Positions 1 through 6,256 are shown, numbered from the stretch's first letter. The stretch: 12,313 nucleotides of DNA from JBAUHN01 sp049680295 (GCA_049680295.1 JBAUHN010000116.1:1-12313), one strand, 5' to 3'. The notes: generated from the letters alone by a model not told the origin. Numbers and translations: made by a program.

Positions 1-1023
1 GTCGGTGCCGAAGTCAAAGCCGTGCGCGAGGCCGTCGGCATCATGGACGTCACCGCCTTTTCCAAAGTGCGGGTCAGCGGCGCAGGTGCCCATGATCTGC
101 TGGACCGCCTGTCAACCAACAAGATGCCGCAAAAGGTCGGATCCATTACGCTGACCCATATGCTGAACCGCCGGGGACGGATTGAGCTTGAGACGACCAT
201 CGTAAGGATGGCTGAGGACGTCTATTACCTCGTTTGTGCGGCGTTTTTTGAACAGCGCCTTTTGGATCACCTCAACCACAACCACCGCGATGAAGACGTG
301 TGCGTCATGGCCGTGTCATCGGATTGGTCAGCCTTGTCGCTGAACGGCCCTATGTCGCGCGAGGTGCTGGCGGCCTGCACAGATGCGCCGCTTGATAATG
401 CGTCCTTCCGCTGGCTTTCTGCGCAGGAAATCACCGTTGCAGGTCAAGAAATCTGGGCGCTCCGGATGTCATATGCGGGCGAATTGGGCTGGGAATTGCA
501 CATGCCAAATGAAGCATGTCTGGGTGTTTACACAGCGCTTTGGTCCGCAGGGCAAGCGCATGGGATCACCAACTACGGTTCCTTCGCAATGAACGTCATG
601 CGGATGGAAAAGGGTTTCAAGGGCGCGGGTGAATTGACCAACGAAGTGACCTTGCCAGAGGCTGACGTGATGCGTTTCGTACGCAGCGACAAAGATTTTC
701 TGGGCAAAGAGCAATCCCTTGCGAACACCGACAACCTGCCGTGGATCTGCGCATATTTGGAAATCGAACCGAACGGTATCGAGGACGGTCATGGCGGCGA
801 AGCGGTCTTGCTGAACGGAACTGTCGTCGGATCGACCGCATCGGTTGCTTACGGGCACAGCGTTGGAAAAATCTTGGCCTTCGCTTACCTCAAGCCGCAT
901 GCCGCCGTCGCAGGGACAGCGTTGCAAGTTATCGTCGCAGGCAAGCCGCGCCATGCAAAAGTTCTGGGTGAACCGGCCTATGATCCACAAAGCCTGCTGC
1001 CGCGAATGGACAGCCCGTCATGA
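1..1023 (+). CDS. Dimethylglycine/sarcosine dehydrogenase-type N-demethylase, C-terminal GcvT-like part (5' partial)
   Basis: The reading frame is open from base 1, so this is the C-terminal roughly 340 residues of a longer protein. It matches the folate-binding GcvT (aminomethyltransferase-like) half of FAD-dependent dimethylglycine/sarcosine dehydrogenases. Visible landmarks are a GIMDVTAFSK segment near bases 34-63, the GcvT signature YAGELGWELH at 472-501, an MRMEKGFKGAGEL segment near 598-636, and a DFLGKEQSL segment near 694-720. Family members oxidatively remove N-methyl groups and pass the one-carbon unit to tetrahydrofolate. The FAD domain would lie upstream of the window. The stop codon overlaps the next possible start as ATGA (1020-1023). 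Genes downstream encode hydroxyproline-type enzymes, so an N-methylproline or betaine-derived substrate is a fair inference, as in the hydroxyproline-betaine pathway. A plain dimethylglycine dehydrogenase or a stand-alone GcvT-like protein remains possible because the N-terminus is not visible. Confidence 0.85.
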   Translation, partial: VGAEVKAVREAVGIMDVTAFSKVRVSGAGAHDLLDRLSTNKMPQKVGSITLTHMLNRRGRIELETTIVRMAEDVYYLVCAAFFEQRLLDHLNHNHRDEDVCVMAVSSDWSALSLNGPMSREVLAACTDAPLDNASFRWLSAQEITVAGQEIWALRMSYAGELGWELHMPNEACLGVYTALWSAGQAHGITNYGSFAMNVMRMEKGFKGAGELTNEVTLPEADVMRFVRSDKDFLGKEQSLANTDNLPWICAYLEIEPNGIEDGHGGEAVLLNGTVVGSTASVAYGHSVGKILAFAYLKPHAAVAGTALQVIVAGKPRHAKVLGEPAYDPQSLLPRMDSPS

Positions 1024-1211
1024 TATTGCCGGACAATATGCAGACAATCGACACCATGGGACACAGCGATCTGGACCAAATTGTGATGCACAAAGACAGG
1101 CTGCGTCCGGAGCCCGCACTTGCAGCGCCCTATCCGCTTGCGCCACGGCGCGAGGCCCAAGCGACCTTAATCGCCAAGCAACCCACTGAAAATATTGTAG
1201 CTATCCTATGA
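1020..1211 (+). CDS. Small ORF of 63 aa, unknown and doubtful
   Basis: This short frame begins with the ATG that overlaps the upstream stop (ATGA, 1020-1023) and ends at a TGA overlapping the start of the next gene (ATGA, 1208-1211). It therefore fills the gap between two operon genes exactly. I do not recognise the product: it has no membrane segment, no cysteine, no obvious domain, and a Pro/Ala/Arg-rich middle (near LRPEPALAAPYPLAPRRE). Neither it nor the following gene has a clear Shine-Dalgarno sequence, so one possible role is to carry ribosomes from the demethylase gene to the dehydratase gene. It could equally be a remnant of a deleted gene or a chance ORF. The double overlap is the only positive evidence. 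Confidence 0.35.
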   Translation: MILPDNMQTIDTMGHSDLDQIVMHKDRLRPEPALAAPYPLAPRREAQATLIAKQPTENIVAIL

Positions 1212-2314
1212 AAATTTCTGGCATCTCAGTCTACCAAGTCGATCTGCCGCTTGAGCATCCCTATTGGCTGTCTGGCGGGCGGCTGAAGTTCGAAGTTCTA
1301 GACGCAACGCTTGTTAAAATCAAAACTGATGACGGGCTTGTTGGCTGGGGTGAAGGGACGCCTTGGGGGCATACCTATGTGCCTGCGCATGGCCCCGGCA
1401 TCCGAGCGGGGATTGAGACGATGGCATGTTTCATCCTTGGTCTCGACCCCCGCCGGGTCTTGGAAATCGAACGCGCAATGGATCTTGCCCTGCCCGGTCA
1501 CCTCTATGCCAAGTCGCCCATCGACATGGCGTGTTGGGACATTGCGGGGCAATCAGCGGGCCTGCCGATTGCCGATCTGATGGGGGGTGGATCAAGGACG
1601 CCGCGCCCAATTGCGTCCTCTGTCGGGGCCAAAACCATTGATGAAACCCGCGCCGTGATGAACCGCTACAGGCAGCGCGGCTACGTGGCCCATTCTGTTA
1701 AAATCGGTGGCGACGTCGAGCGCGATATCGCGCGCATCCGCGATGTCGAAAGTATCCGATTGCCCGGCGAGATCGTGCTTTATGACGTCAACCGTGGCTG
1801 GACCCGGCAACAGGCGTTGCGGGTGATGCACGCGACCCAAGACTTGCAAGTGATGTTTGAACAACCCTGCGAAAGCTTGGACGATATCGCCGCAATCAGC
1901 GGCAAACATGCTGCACCCGTTTCCGTCGACGAGGCCCTAGTGACGTTGCAAGACGCAACGCGGATCGCGCGCGACGGTCTGGCAGAGGTGTTCGGCATCA
2001 AACTGAACCGCGTCGGCGGCCTGACCAAAGCCGCACGCATGCGCGACGTCGCTTTGGCGCATGGCATTGATATGTTTGTGATGGCGACAGGCGGTTCTGT
2101 CCTGGCCGACACCGAGGCCTTGCATCTGGCGGCCACAATCCCCGACGCAAACTGCCACGCCGTCTGGGCCTGCCAAGACATGCTGACGGTTGACATCGCG
2201 GGCGGGCGCGGTCCGCGGAATATTGCCGGGAATCTGCACTTGCCAGAAACGCCGGGTCTTGGTGTTCACCCAGATGAAAACGCGCTTGGCGATCCCGTGG
2301 CAGTTTATAGATGA
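1208..2314 (+). CDS. cis-3-hydroxy-L-proline dehydratase, enolase superfamily (MR/MLE type)
   Basis: A complete 368-aa enolase-superfamily protein: N-terminal capping domain (about 1-125) followed by a beta/alpha barrel. I recognise it as very close to the cis-3-hydroxy-L-proline dehydratase group described from marine Labrenzia and Roseovarius, which converts cis-3-hydroxy-L-proline to delta-1-pyrroline-2-carboxylate. Matching stretches include LPLEHPYWLSGGRLKFE, HLYAKSPIDMACWDIAGQ and FVMATGGSVLADTEALHLAA. Metal ligands are Asp193 (LYDVNRGW), Glu218 (MFEQP) and Asp241 (VSVDEA). Candidate acid/base lysines are Lys165 (HSVKIGG) and Lys265 (GIKLNRVGG); the first position of the usual KxK pair is Ser163. 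The start has no strong ribosome site but overlaps the preceding 63-aa ORF (ATGA), and the stop overlaps the next gene (ATGA, 2311-2314), which points to translational coupling. Sequence-level resemblance is recalled from memory, not computed. Confidence 0.85.
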   Translation: MKISGISVYQVDLPLEHPYWLSGGRLKFEVLDATLVKIKTDDGLVGWGEGTPWGHTYVPAHGPGIRAGIETMACFILGLDPRRVLEIERAMDLALPGHLYAKSPIDMACWDIAGQSAGLPIADLMGGGSRTPRPIASSVGAKTIDETRAVMNRYRQRGYVAHSVKIGGDVERDIARIRDVESIRLPGEIVLYDVNRGWTRQQALRVMHATQDLQVMFEQPCESLDDIAAISGKHAAPVSVDEALVTLQDATRIARDGLAEVFGIKLNRVGGLTKAARMRDVALAHGIDMFVMATGGSVLADTEALHLAATIPDANCHAVWACQDMLTVDIAGGRGPRNIAGNLHLPETPGLGVHPDENALGDPVAVYR

Positions 2315-3414
2315 AAATCACAGGCATAACCCTATGGTCCGTCGACCTGACCAGCCATGAGACATACTATATGGCTGAAGGCAAGACCTGCGACAAGGTC
2401 AAGACCCACGTGCTGTGCCTGAGCACGGACAGCGGGCTGAAAGGCTGGGGTGAGGTTTGCCCGATACCGCATTACTTGCCAGCTTTTGCCGATGGGGTAC
2501 CCAGTGCGGTTGCCGAAATGGCACCGGGAATCCTTGGGGTTTCCGCATTTGGTGTGGACGCACCGATGCGCAAATTGGATGGCTTGTTGCTAGGCCACCT
2601 GCACGCCAAGTCCATCGTTGATATAGCACTTTGGGATCTGTTCGGCAAAGCAACCGGGCAGCCGTTATATACCTTGCTAGGCGGGCGCACACGCGCCGAC
2701 ATCTCGCTTTACCATTCGATCACCTGTATTGCGCCCGACGAAATGGCACGGATCGCAAGTGACGCCTACGCTACAGGAATTCGCCAATTTCAGGTCAAAC
2801 TTGGTGCAGACGCCGACTGGCAGGCAGATGCTGAGCGGCTGGTCAAAGTGCGTGAAGCGGTGGGGAACGGGCCTCTGGTCTACGGTGACTGGAACTGCGG
2901 CGCGACAAAACTACAGGCCACGCGCACCGGCCGAGCGGTTGCACATCTTGATGTCATGTTGGAACAGCCCTGTAAAACCCTGGAGGACTGTGCCGCTGTC
3001 AGGCAAGCCACTGGATTGCCTATGAAAATCGACGAGGGGGCGTTTGATCTCGGTTCCCTGATGTGTGCCCATAGCCTTGGCGTTCTGGACGCTGTCGCGC
3101 TGAAGCTTTCGAAATTCGGCGGGCTTTCGGCGATGCGTCGTGCCCGCGATCTCTCGGTCCATTTGGGGGCGGAGATTTGCGCCGAATGCACGTGGGGTTC
3201 AGACATCGTGACTGCCGCGTCGCTGCACTTTGCCGCTTCTACCCCGCAAGGCGCACTGCTGAACAGTTGCGATCTGTCATCGTACGTCAGCCCTCGTATC
3301 GCTCCTGATTGCCCGACCCGAAAGGACGGTCGCATTGTGCCTCCCGAAGGTCCGGGGCTTGGTGTTTCGCCTGATCTGGATTTACTTGGAACCCCTATTC
3401 TCGAATTGGCCTGA
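2311..3414 (+). CDS. Enolase-superfamily racemase/epimerase, resembling hydroxyproline betaine 2-epimerase (HpbD-like)
   Basis: A 367-aa MR/MLE-family protein, paralogous to the gene before it and almost the same length. Metal ligands fall at the same numbers: Asp193 (VYGDWN), Glu218 (MLEQPC) and Asp241 (MKIDEG). Lysines on strands two and six are Lys163 (FQVKLGA) and Lys265 (ALKLSKFGG). The strand-two QVKLGA sequence and the ECTWGSDIV segment (291-300) resemble HpbD of Pelagibaca bermudensis, which epimerises 4-hydroxyproline betaine at C2. One caution: the Trp I recall as HpbD residue 320, reported to contact the substrate's quaternary ammonium, appears to be Cys320 here (my alignment by eye), so the substrate may not be a betaine. 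Translation is coupled on both sides: ATGA overlap with the dehydratase, and three bases between its stop and the aminotransferase start. Superfamily membership is certain; the exact reaction is inference. Confidence 0.8.
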   Translation: MKITGITLWSVDLTSHETYYMAEGKTCDKVKTHVLCLSTDSGLKGWGEVCPIPHYLPAFADGVPSAVAEMAPGILGVSAFGVDAPMRKLDGLLLGHLHAKSIVDIALWDLFGKATGQPLYTLLGGRTRADISLYHSITCIAPDEMARIASDAYATGIRQFQVKLGADADWQADAERLVKVREAVGNGPLVYGDWNCGATKLQATRTGRAVAHLDVMLEQPCKTLEDCAAVRQATGLPMKIDEGAFDLGSLMCAHSLGVLDAVALKLSKFGGLSAMRRARDLSVHLGAEICAECTWGSDIVTAASLHFAASTPQGALLNSCDLSSYVSPRIAPDCPTRKDGRIVPPEGPGLGVSPDLDLLGTPILELA

Positions 3415-3417
3415 ATA

Positions 3418-4704
3418 ATGCAAAAACTGACCTCTCAATCTGAATGGATCACCCGCGCTCACAAAGTATTGCCCGCTGGGGGCTTCGGAAATTTTGATCC
3501 GAATGTCATCATCGCGCGCGGTGAAGGTAGCCGTGTCTGGGATGAAGATGGCCGTGAATTCGTAGACTATCTGATCGGCTCTGGTCCGATGCTCTTGGGG
3601 CATGGGCATCCAGAAATCATGGAAGCCGTGTTGGAGCAACTGCCCAGTGGCATGACCTTTTTCGCCAATAACGCCAAGGGTATCGAGTTGGCAGAAGCCA
3701 TAGTTGACGCAGTGCCCTGCTGTGAGCAGGTCCGCTTTGTCGCCTCGGGTGGCGAGGCGGATATGTACGCTATGCGTCTTGCACGCGCCTACACTGGTCG
3801 CGACAAGATCTTGAAATTCGAAGGCGGCTATCACGGGATGAGTGCCGAAGCACAGATGAGCCTTGCGCCCACAAAGCTGACCAATTTTCCGCAAGCCGTG
3901 CCGGATAGCGCAGGCATCCCACAAAGCGTGGCAGACCAAATACTGATCGCGCCATTCAATGACCTTGAGGCTGTGTCTGCGTTGATGAGCGAACACTTAG
4001 ACATTGCAGCCATCATCGTTGAACCGCTGCAACGGATCATTCCTGCCATGCCCGGCTTTCTTCAAGGGCTACGAGACCTGTGCGACAAACATTCCGTGCT
4101 TTTGATCTTTGACGAAATCGTCACAGGATTTCGCCTCTCCTATGGCGGCGCGCAGGAGAAATACGGCGTGATTCCAGATATTTGCACTCTGGGCAAGATC
4201 ATTGGCGGTGGCTTTCCGCTGGCCGCCCTTGGCGGGAGCACTGAGATTATGCAACACTTCAACAAACAGGCAATAGGCGCTGACAAATGGCTGATGCAGC
4301 TTGGTACGCTGTCGGGCAATCCTATCGCCGCCGCAGCAGGGCTCAAGACCATGGAAATCCTCAAACGCGATGGTGTCTATGGCACGCTGCGTCGTCACGG
4401 TGCGGCCCTGCAAAACATGCAGTCAAAAGCGTTGACAGACGCTGGAATCACGCACCGCATCTGCGGAGATGAAACATTGTTCGATGTCTTTTTCACGGAC
4501 AACCTTTGCCGCGACTACCGGACAGCCCGACATGACAATCCCAATATGAACGTGGTCTATAACGAAGCGTTGTGGGCAAATGGGGTCTTTAAGTCGCCCG
4601 GAAAAACGTATCCTTCACTCGCATTGACTGACGAGGACATTGCACTGACAGGCCGCGCGATCGACCAAGCAGTTTCGACCTTAAAAGCGTCGTTTCTGAG
4701 TTGA
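3418..4704 (+). CDS. Class III PLP aminotransferase, glutamate-1-semialdehyde 2,1-aminomutase type
   Basis: A complete 428-aa fold-type I PLP enzyme. Landmarks in order: the substrate-domain segment LPAGGFGNFDP (18-28), the PLP-phosphate region ASGGEADMYAMRLARAY (109-125), the aromatic stacking YHG (138-140), VEPLQ with Glu202, the cofactor Asp232 in FDEIVTGFR (231-239), and the Schiff-base lysine Lys260 in LGKIIGGGFPLAALGG. The GTLSGNP motif (296-302) is typical of the GSA-aminomutase branch. HemL itself is less likely, because the gene sits at the end of a catabolic operon and the SGGEADM motif departs from the usual SGTEA(T/V)M. Three bases (ATA) separate its ATG from the preceding stop and no Shine-Dalgarno is visible, so it probably depends on translational coupling. 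An amino- or semialdehyde-handling step in the same pathway is likely, but the substrate is unknown. No clear terminator follows. Confidence 0.85.
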   Translation: MQKLTSQSEWITRAHKVLPAGGFGNFDPNVIIARGEGSRVWDEDGREFVDYLIGSGPMLLGHGHPEIMEAVLEQLPSGMTFFANNAKGIELAEAIVDAVPCCEQVRFVASGGEADMYAMRLARAYTGRDKILKFEGGYHGMSAEAQMSLAPTKLTNFPQAVPDSAGIPQSVADQILIAPFNDLEAVSALMSEHLDIAAIIVEPLQRIIPAMPGFLQGLRDLCDKHSVLLIFDEIVTGFRLSYGGAQEKYGVIPDICTLGKIIGGGFPLAALGGSTEIMQHFNKQAIGADKWLMQLGTLSGNPIAAAAGLKTMEILKRDGVYGTLRRHGAALQNMQSKALTDAGITHRICGDETLFDVFFTDNLCRDYRTARHDNPNMNVVYNEALWANGVFKSPGKTYPSLALTDEDIALTGRAIDQAVSTLKASFLS

Positions 4705-4869
4705 TAGCCTATCCAATAAGTGCCGACCTCAACAACAACATGCCTGAAATCCCGTGACTTGCCTCGTTTTGGCGAAATAGCATAAGCCCTGCACCAGCGT
4801 ACCCGCCGTCCCGCCGCAATCGTAAAGTGCGGCCGGAAGCAGAAGTGAACCGTCCCCTGTTTGCCGGAG

Positions 4870-4895
4870 GCTCCAACTGATGAGTAGCTTGGAGC
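4870..4895 (+). promoter_or_regulatory. Hairpin that can sequester the IS orfA ribosome-binding site
   Basis: GCTCCAA (4870-4876) and TTGGAGC (4889-4895) form a perfect 7-bp inverted repeat around a 12-nt loop. The right arm contains GGAG, the only Shine-Dalgarno-like sequence for orfA, four bases before its ATG at 4899. In a transcript reading in from the upstream operon this hairpin would mask the ribosome site. That is a known way insertion sequences limit transposase made from outside promoters. The structure is seen directly; its function is inferred. Confidence 0.5.
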
Positions 4896-4898
4896 ATC

Positions 4899-5263
4899 AT
4901 GAACAAGACAACAAACAAGTGTACACCAGAAGTCCGCGAGCGTGCGGTACGGATGGTTTTGAATGGCGAAGGTGGGCATGAAAGCCGTTGGGCGGCGATT
5001 GTGTCGATTTCTGCGAAGATCGGCTGTGCTCCGCAAACACTGAACGAATGGGCCAAGAAGGTCGAGGTTGATACCGGCCAGCGTGGCGGCATCACAACCG
5101 AGATGGCGGAGAAGATGAAGGCATTGGAACGTGAGAACCGCGAGCTGAAGCAAGCCAACGAGATCATTCGCAAAGCGTCCGCGTATTTTGCCCTCGCTCT
5201 CATCGCCGCAAGCGGCGATTGCCGCGCCGCGGGACGGAGCTCGACCGCCCGTTCAAGAAATGA
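4899..5263 (+). pseudogene. IS3-family transposase orfA remnant (insertion-disrupted)
   Basis: The ATG at 4899 opens an IS3 OrfA: an N-terminal helix-turn-helix (TPEVRERAVRMVLNGE, then SAKIGCAPQTLNEWAKK), followed by a leucine-zipper-like coiled coil (KMKALERENRELKQANEIIR). The typical ending AYFA(Q)AELDRPFKK is split. AYFA is read up to 5192, and the GAG CTC GAC CGC CCG TTC AAG AAA codons resume at 5237 in another frame after a palindromic insertion with a net gain of about 38 bp. The original stop would be the TGA at 5261-5263, overlapping the orfB start. In the present sequence the frame instead runs on to 5348 with unrelated residues. The helix-turn-helix part may still be translated but would be a chimera. 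Confidence 0.8.
5197..5224 (+). repeat. Palindromic insertion unit, copy 1 (28-nt core, covarying stem)
   Basis: The core reads CTCTCA, five stem bases TCGCC, GCAAGC, five complementary bases GGCGA, then TTGCCG. The whole stem is ATCGCCGC/GCGGCGAT around AA. It is followed by a second small palindrome CCGCGcCGCGG (5222-5232). It interrupts IS orfA: removing about 38 bp here restores the expected family reading frame. The same core occurs in the opposite orientation at 5695-5722 with a different but again fully self-complementary five-base stem. The exact insertion boundaries cannot be fixed without an uninterrupted IS copy. Confidence 0.75.
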
Positions 5264-5767
5264 TCCGCTTCATAGAAGATCACCGCGCGGATCATGGGGT
5301 CGAGCCGATTTGCAGGGTTCTGCCGATCGCCACAGCCACTTTCTATGACAACATGGCCAAGCGGGCCGATCCGTCCCGCCTGTCAGATCGTGCTAAACGC
5401 GATGCTGAACTCAAACCCGAGATCGAACGGGTCTTTGAACAAAATCTCAAAGTCTACTGCGTGCGGAGGGTCTGGCGTCAGATGCACGGGGAAGGTTTTG
5501 ACATTGCACGATGAAACGTTGCCAGACGGATGAAAGACATCGGCATCGAAGGCGTCATTCGCGGCAAGAAGCCCAAAACGACGTTGCAGGATAAGGTGTT
5601 ACCTTGTCCGTTGGACCGGGTGAACCGCCAATTCCACGCGCCTGCACCCAACGTGCTGTGGGTCAGTGACTTTACGTATGTCGCAACCATTGCCCGGCAA
5701 CACATGCTTGCATGTGTGAGAGGGGTGGCAGGGGTTTGTCTATGTGGCGTTCGTCATTGACCCCTAT
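5260..5767 (-). other. Antisense strand of IS orfB remnant: no gene supported except the stub beginning right of 5762
   Basis: On the minus strand a reading frame from the unknown gene at 5762-5926 continues leftward into the IS to 5672. Those extra residues (VNDERHIDKP onwards) are simply the complement of IS orfB and of palindromic copy 2, so I read them as an accidental fusion and not as native protein. This entry is given only to mark that the fusion frame is an artefact of the deletion junction. Confidence 0.4.
5260..5767 (+). pseudogene. IS3-family transposase orfB remnant (nonsense, insertion, 3' deletion)
   Basis: OrfB starts at ATG 5260, overlapping the orfA stop. It begins MIRFIEDHRADHGVEPICRV, the usual IS3 HTH_21-like region. 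The frame reads well to FDIAR and then meets TGA at 5512-5514, where relatives have a Cys codon (a TGC to TGA change fits). The same frame continues with KDIGIEGVIRGKK, CPLDRVNRQFHAPAPN and the first catalytic region LWVSDFTYVAT, ending at 5688. A 37-bp insertion (5689-5725) then shifts the frame, and WQGFVYVAFVID resumes at 5726. The element stops near 5762-5767, so the second Asp and the Glu of the DDE triad are missing. It cannot make active transposase. Confidence 0.85.
5695..5722 (-). repeat. Palindromic insertion unit, copy 2 (28-nt core, covarying stem)
   Basis: Read on the minus strand, the core is CTCTCA, stem bases CACAT, GCAAGC, complementary ATGTG, then TTGCCG. The stem is ACACATGC/GCATGTGT around AA. 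Compared with copy 1, 18 of 28 positions are identical. The ten differing positions are the five stem pairs, all still Watson-Crick paired. A second palindrome TTGCCgGGCAA (5690-5700 on the plus strand as TTGCCCGGCAA) follows, as in copy 1. It interrupts IS orfB between an ACC codon (5686-5688) and TGG (5726-5728) with a net gain of 37 bp, close to the 38 bp of copy 1. Confidence 0.75.
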
Positions 5768-5926
5768 CTGGCACTCAGTGACTTCCAAGCCAAAATGCCC
5801 GGTCGCGGACGTGACCTCAAAATCAGGTCCTTCCCGCGGGACGAGTTTCCAATTCTCATTGAGCTTTAGCGCTGCTTCGCGCGCCCAAAAGGCCTCCGTC
5901 TTCTTTTGTCTTTCCCGCCGCGCCAA
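5762..5926 (-). pseudogene. N-terminal stub of an unknown gene, truncated by the IS junction
   Basis: About 55 residues run leftward from a probable TTG start at 5926, with GGAG eight bases upstream; a stop codon at 5942-5944 precedes it in frame. The protein opens LARRERQKKTEAFWAREAA and contains a PDFEV and a GHFGLEVTE segment. I associate the pattern Lys/Arg-rich N-terminus, Trp, PDF.V, FGLEV.E with a family of uncharacterised bacterial proteins, some of which look nuclease-like around the PDF...GLEV pair. That link is a recollection only. After ECQIG the frame enters IS sequence near 5762-5767, so the C-terminal part is lost. It probably represents island cargo decayed after IS insertion and deletion. 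Confidence 0.5.
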
Positions 5927-6181
5927 CCTAGTAGCTCCGTGTTAGAAAGCCTTGGGAGAGAATGACCACGCCACCAGTGCAACTCAACCCGCTATTCGCT
6001 TTTGTCCGAAACGATACCGCCTAGTTGTTCATTGCACCGAACTTGCCTCTCCGGCGCACTGAACGGGCGCACGGCCCCGCTTTGCGGCACACAAAACGTA
6101 ATTTGATTGCGCAAACGCCACCAATTCCGCCACCAAAAATGGAAAGCCACCCATAAATTAACTTCTAAGTCTTTGATTTAG
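5927..6181. other. Non-coding spacer between gene stub and tRNA-Phe
   Basis: No convincing gene is present. A 41-codon minus-strand frame (6029-6154, starting MGGFPFLVAE) has no ribosome site and no recognisable family. The plus-strand frame at 5963 has 20 codons. Repeated CCACCA-type motifs lie near 6118-6138, and ATGG/CCAT (6139-6154) next to a run of A residues on the plus strand could act as a weak terminator for tRNA-Phe. As the 3' flank of a tRNA gene this is where integrated islands usually attach, but no integrase gene and no duplicated tRNA end is seen. Confidence 0.4.
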
Positions 6182-6256
6182 TGGTGCCCGGGGGCGGAAT
6201 CGAACCACCGACACGAGGATTTTCAATCCACTGCTCTACCCCTGAGCTACCCGGGC
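6182..6256 (-). tRNA. tRNA-Phe (anticodon GAA), CCA encoded
   Basis: On the minus strand a full cloverleaf can be drawn. Acceptor GCCCGGG pairs with CCCGGGC, discriminator A is followed by an encoded CCA (6184-6182), the D stem is GCTC/GAGC, and the T arm is GGTGG-TTCGATT-CCGCC. The anticodon loop TTGAAAA gives anticodon GAA, decoding phenylalanine. The anticodon stem GTGGA/TCCTC contains one T-T mismatch at the second pair; I believe this occurs in other alphaproteobacterial tRNA-Phe genes, so it is probably functional. The gene has its own promoter to the right (6289-6317), and its 3' end faces the accessory region. Confidence 0.97.

Larger units (their letters stand above)
4846..5767 (+). 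mobile_element. Decayed IS3-family insertion sequence, right part deleted
   Basis: The left terminus is placed at the TGAACCGTCCCC motif from 4846, a common start for IS3-family elements of the IS51-like type. The element carries orfA and orfB in the usual overlapping arrangement (ATGA at 5260-5263) but is broken in four ways. A net insertion of about 38 bp lies near 5194-5235, an in-frame TGA at 5512-5514, an insertion of about 37 bp at 5689-5725, and an abrupt end near 5762-5767. Only the first catalytic Asp region (WVSDFTYVA) is present; the second Asp, the Glu and the right inverted repeat are gone. The 141 bp between the aminotransferase stop and 4846 hold nothing I can identify. Family assignment is secure; the subgroup is a guess. 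Confidence 0.85.

Noticed and set aside
4709..4845. Minus-strand open frames ending at 4709 (and a related one reaching 4557), read as the C-terminus of a gene cut by the IS
   Set aside because: The residues match no family I know, the frames run into the antisense of IS orfA or the aminotransferase, and no independent start or ribosome site is seen.
5194..5725. The palindromic units as a CRISPR array
   Set aside because: There are only two copies, in opposite orientation, about 500 bp apart, with IS coding sequence between them and no cas genes.
6029..6154. 41-codon minus-strand ORF starting MGGFPFLVAE beside tRNA-Phe
   Set aside because: It has no Shine-Dalgarno and no recognisable domain, and its length is within chance expectation.
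6182..6256. T-T mismatch in the anticodon stem as a sign of a tRNA pseudogene
   Set aside because: All other arms pair perfectly, the CCA and promoter are present, and I believe the same mismatch occurs in other alphaproteobacterial tRNA-Phe genes.
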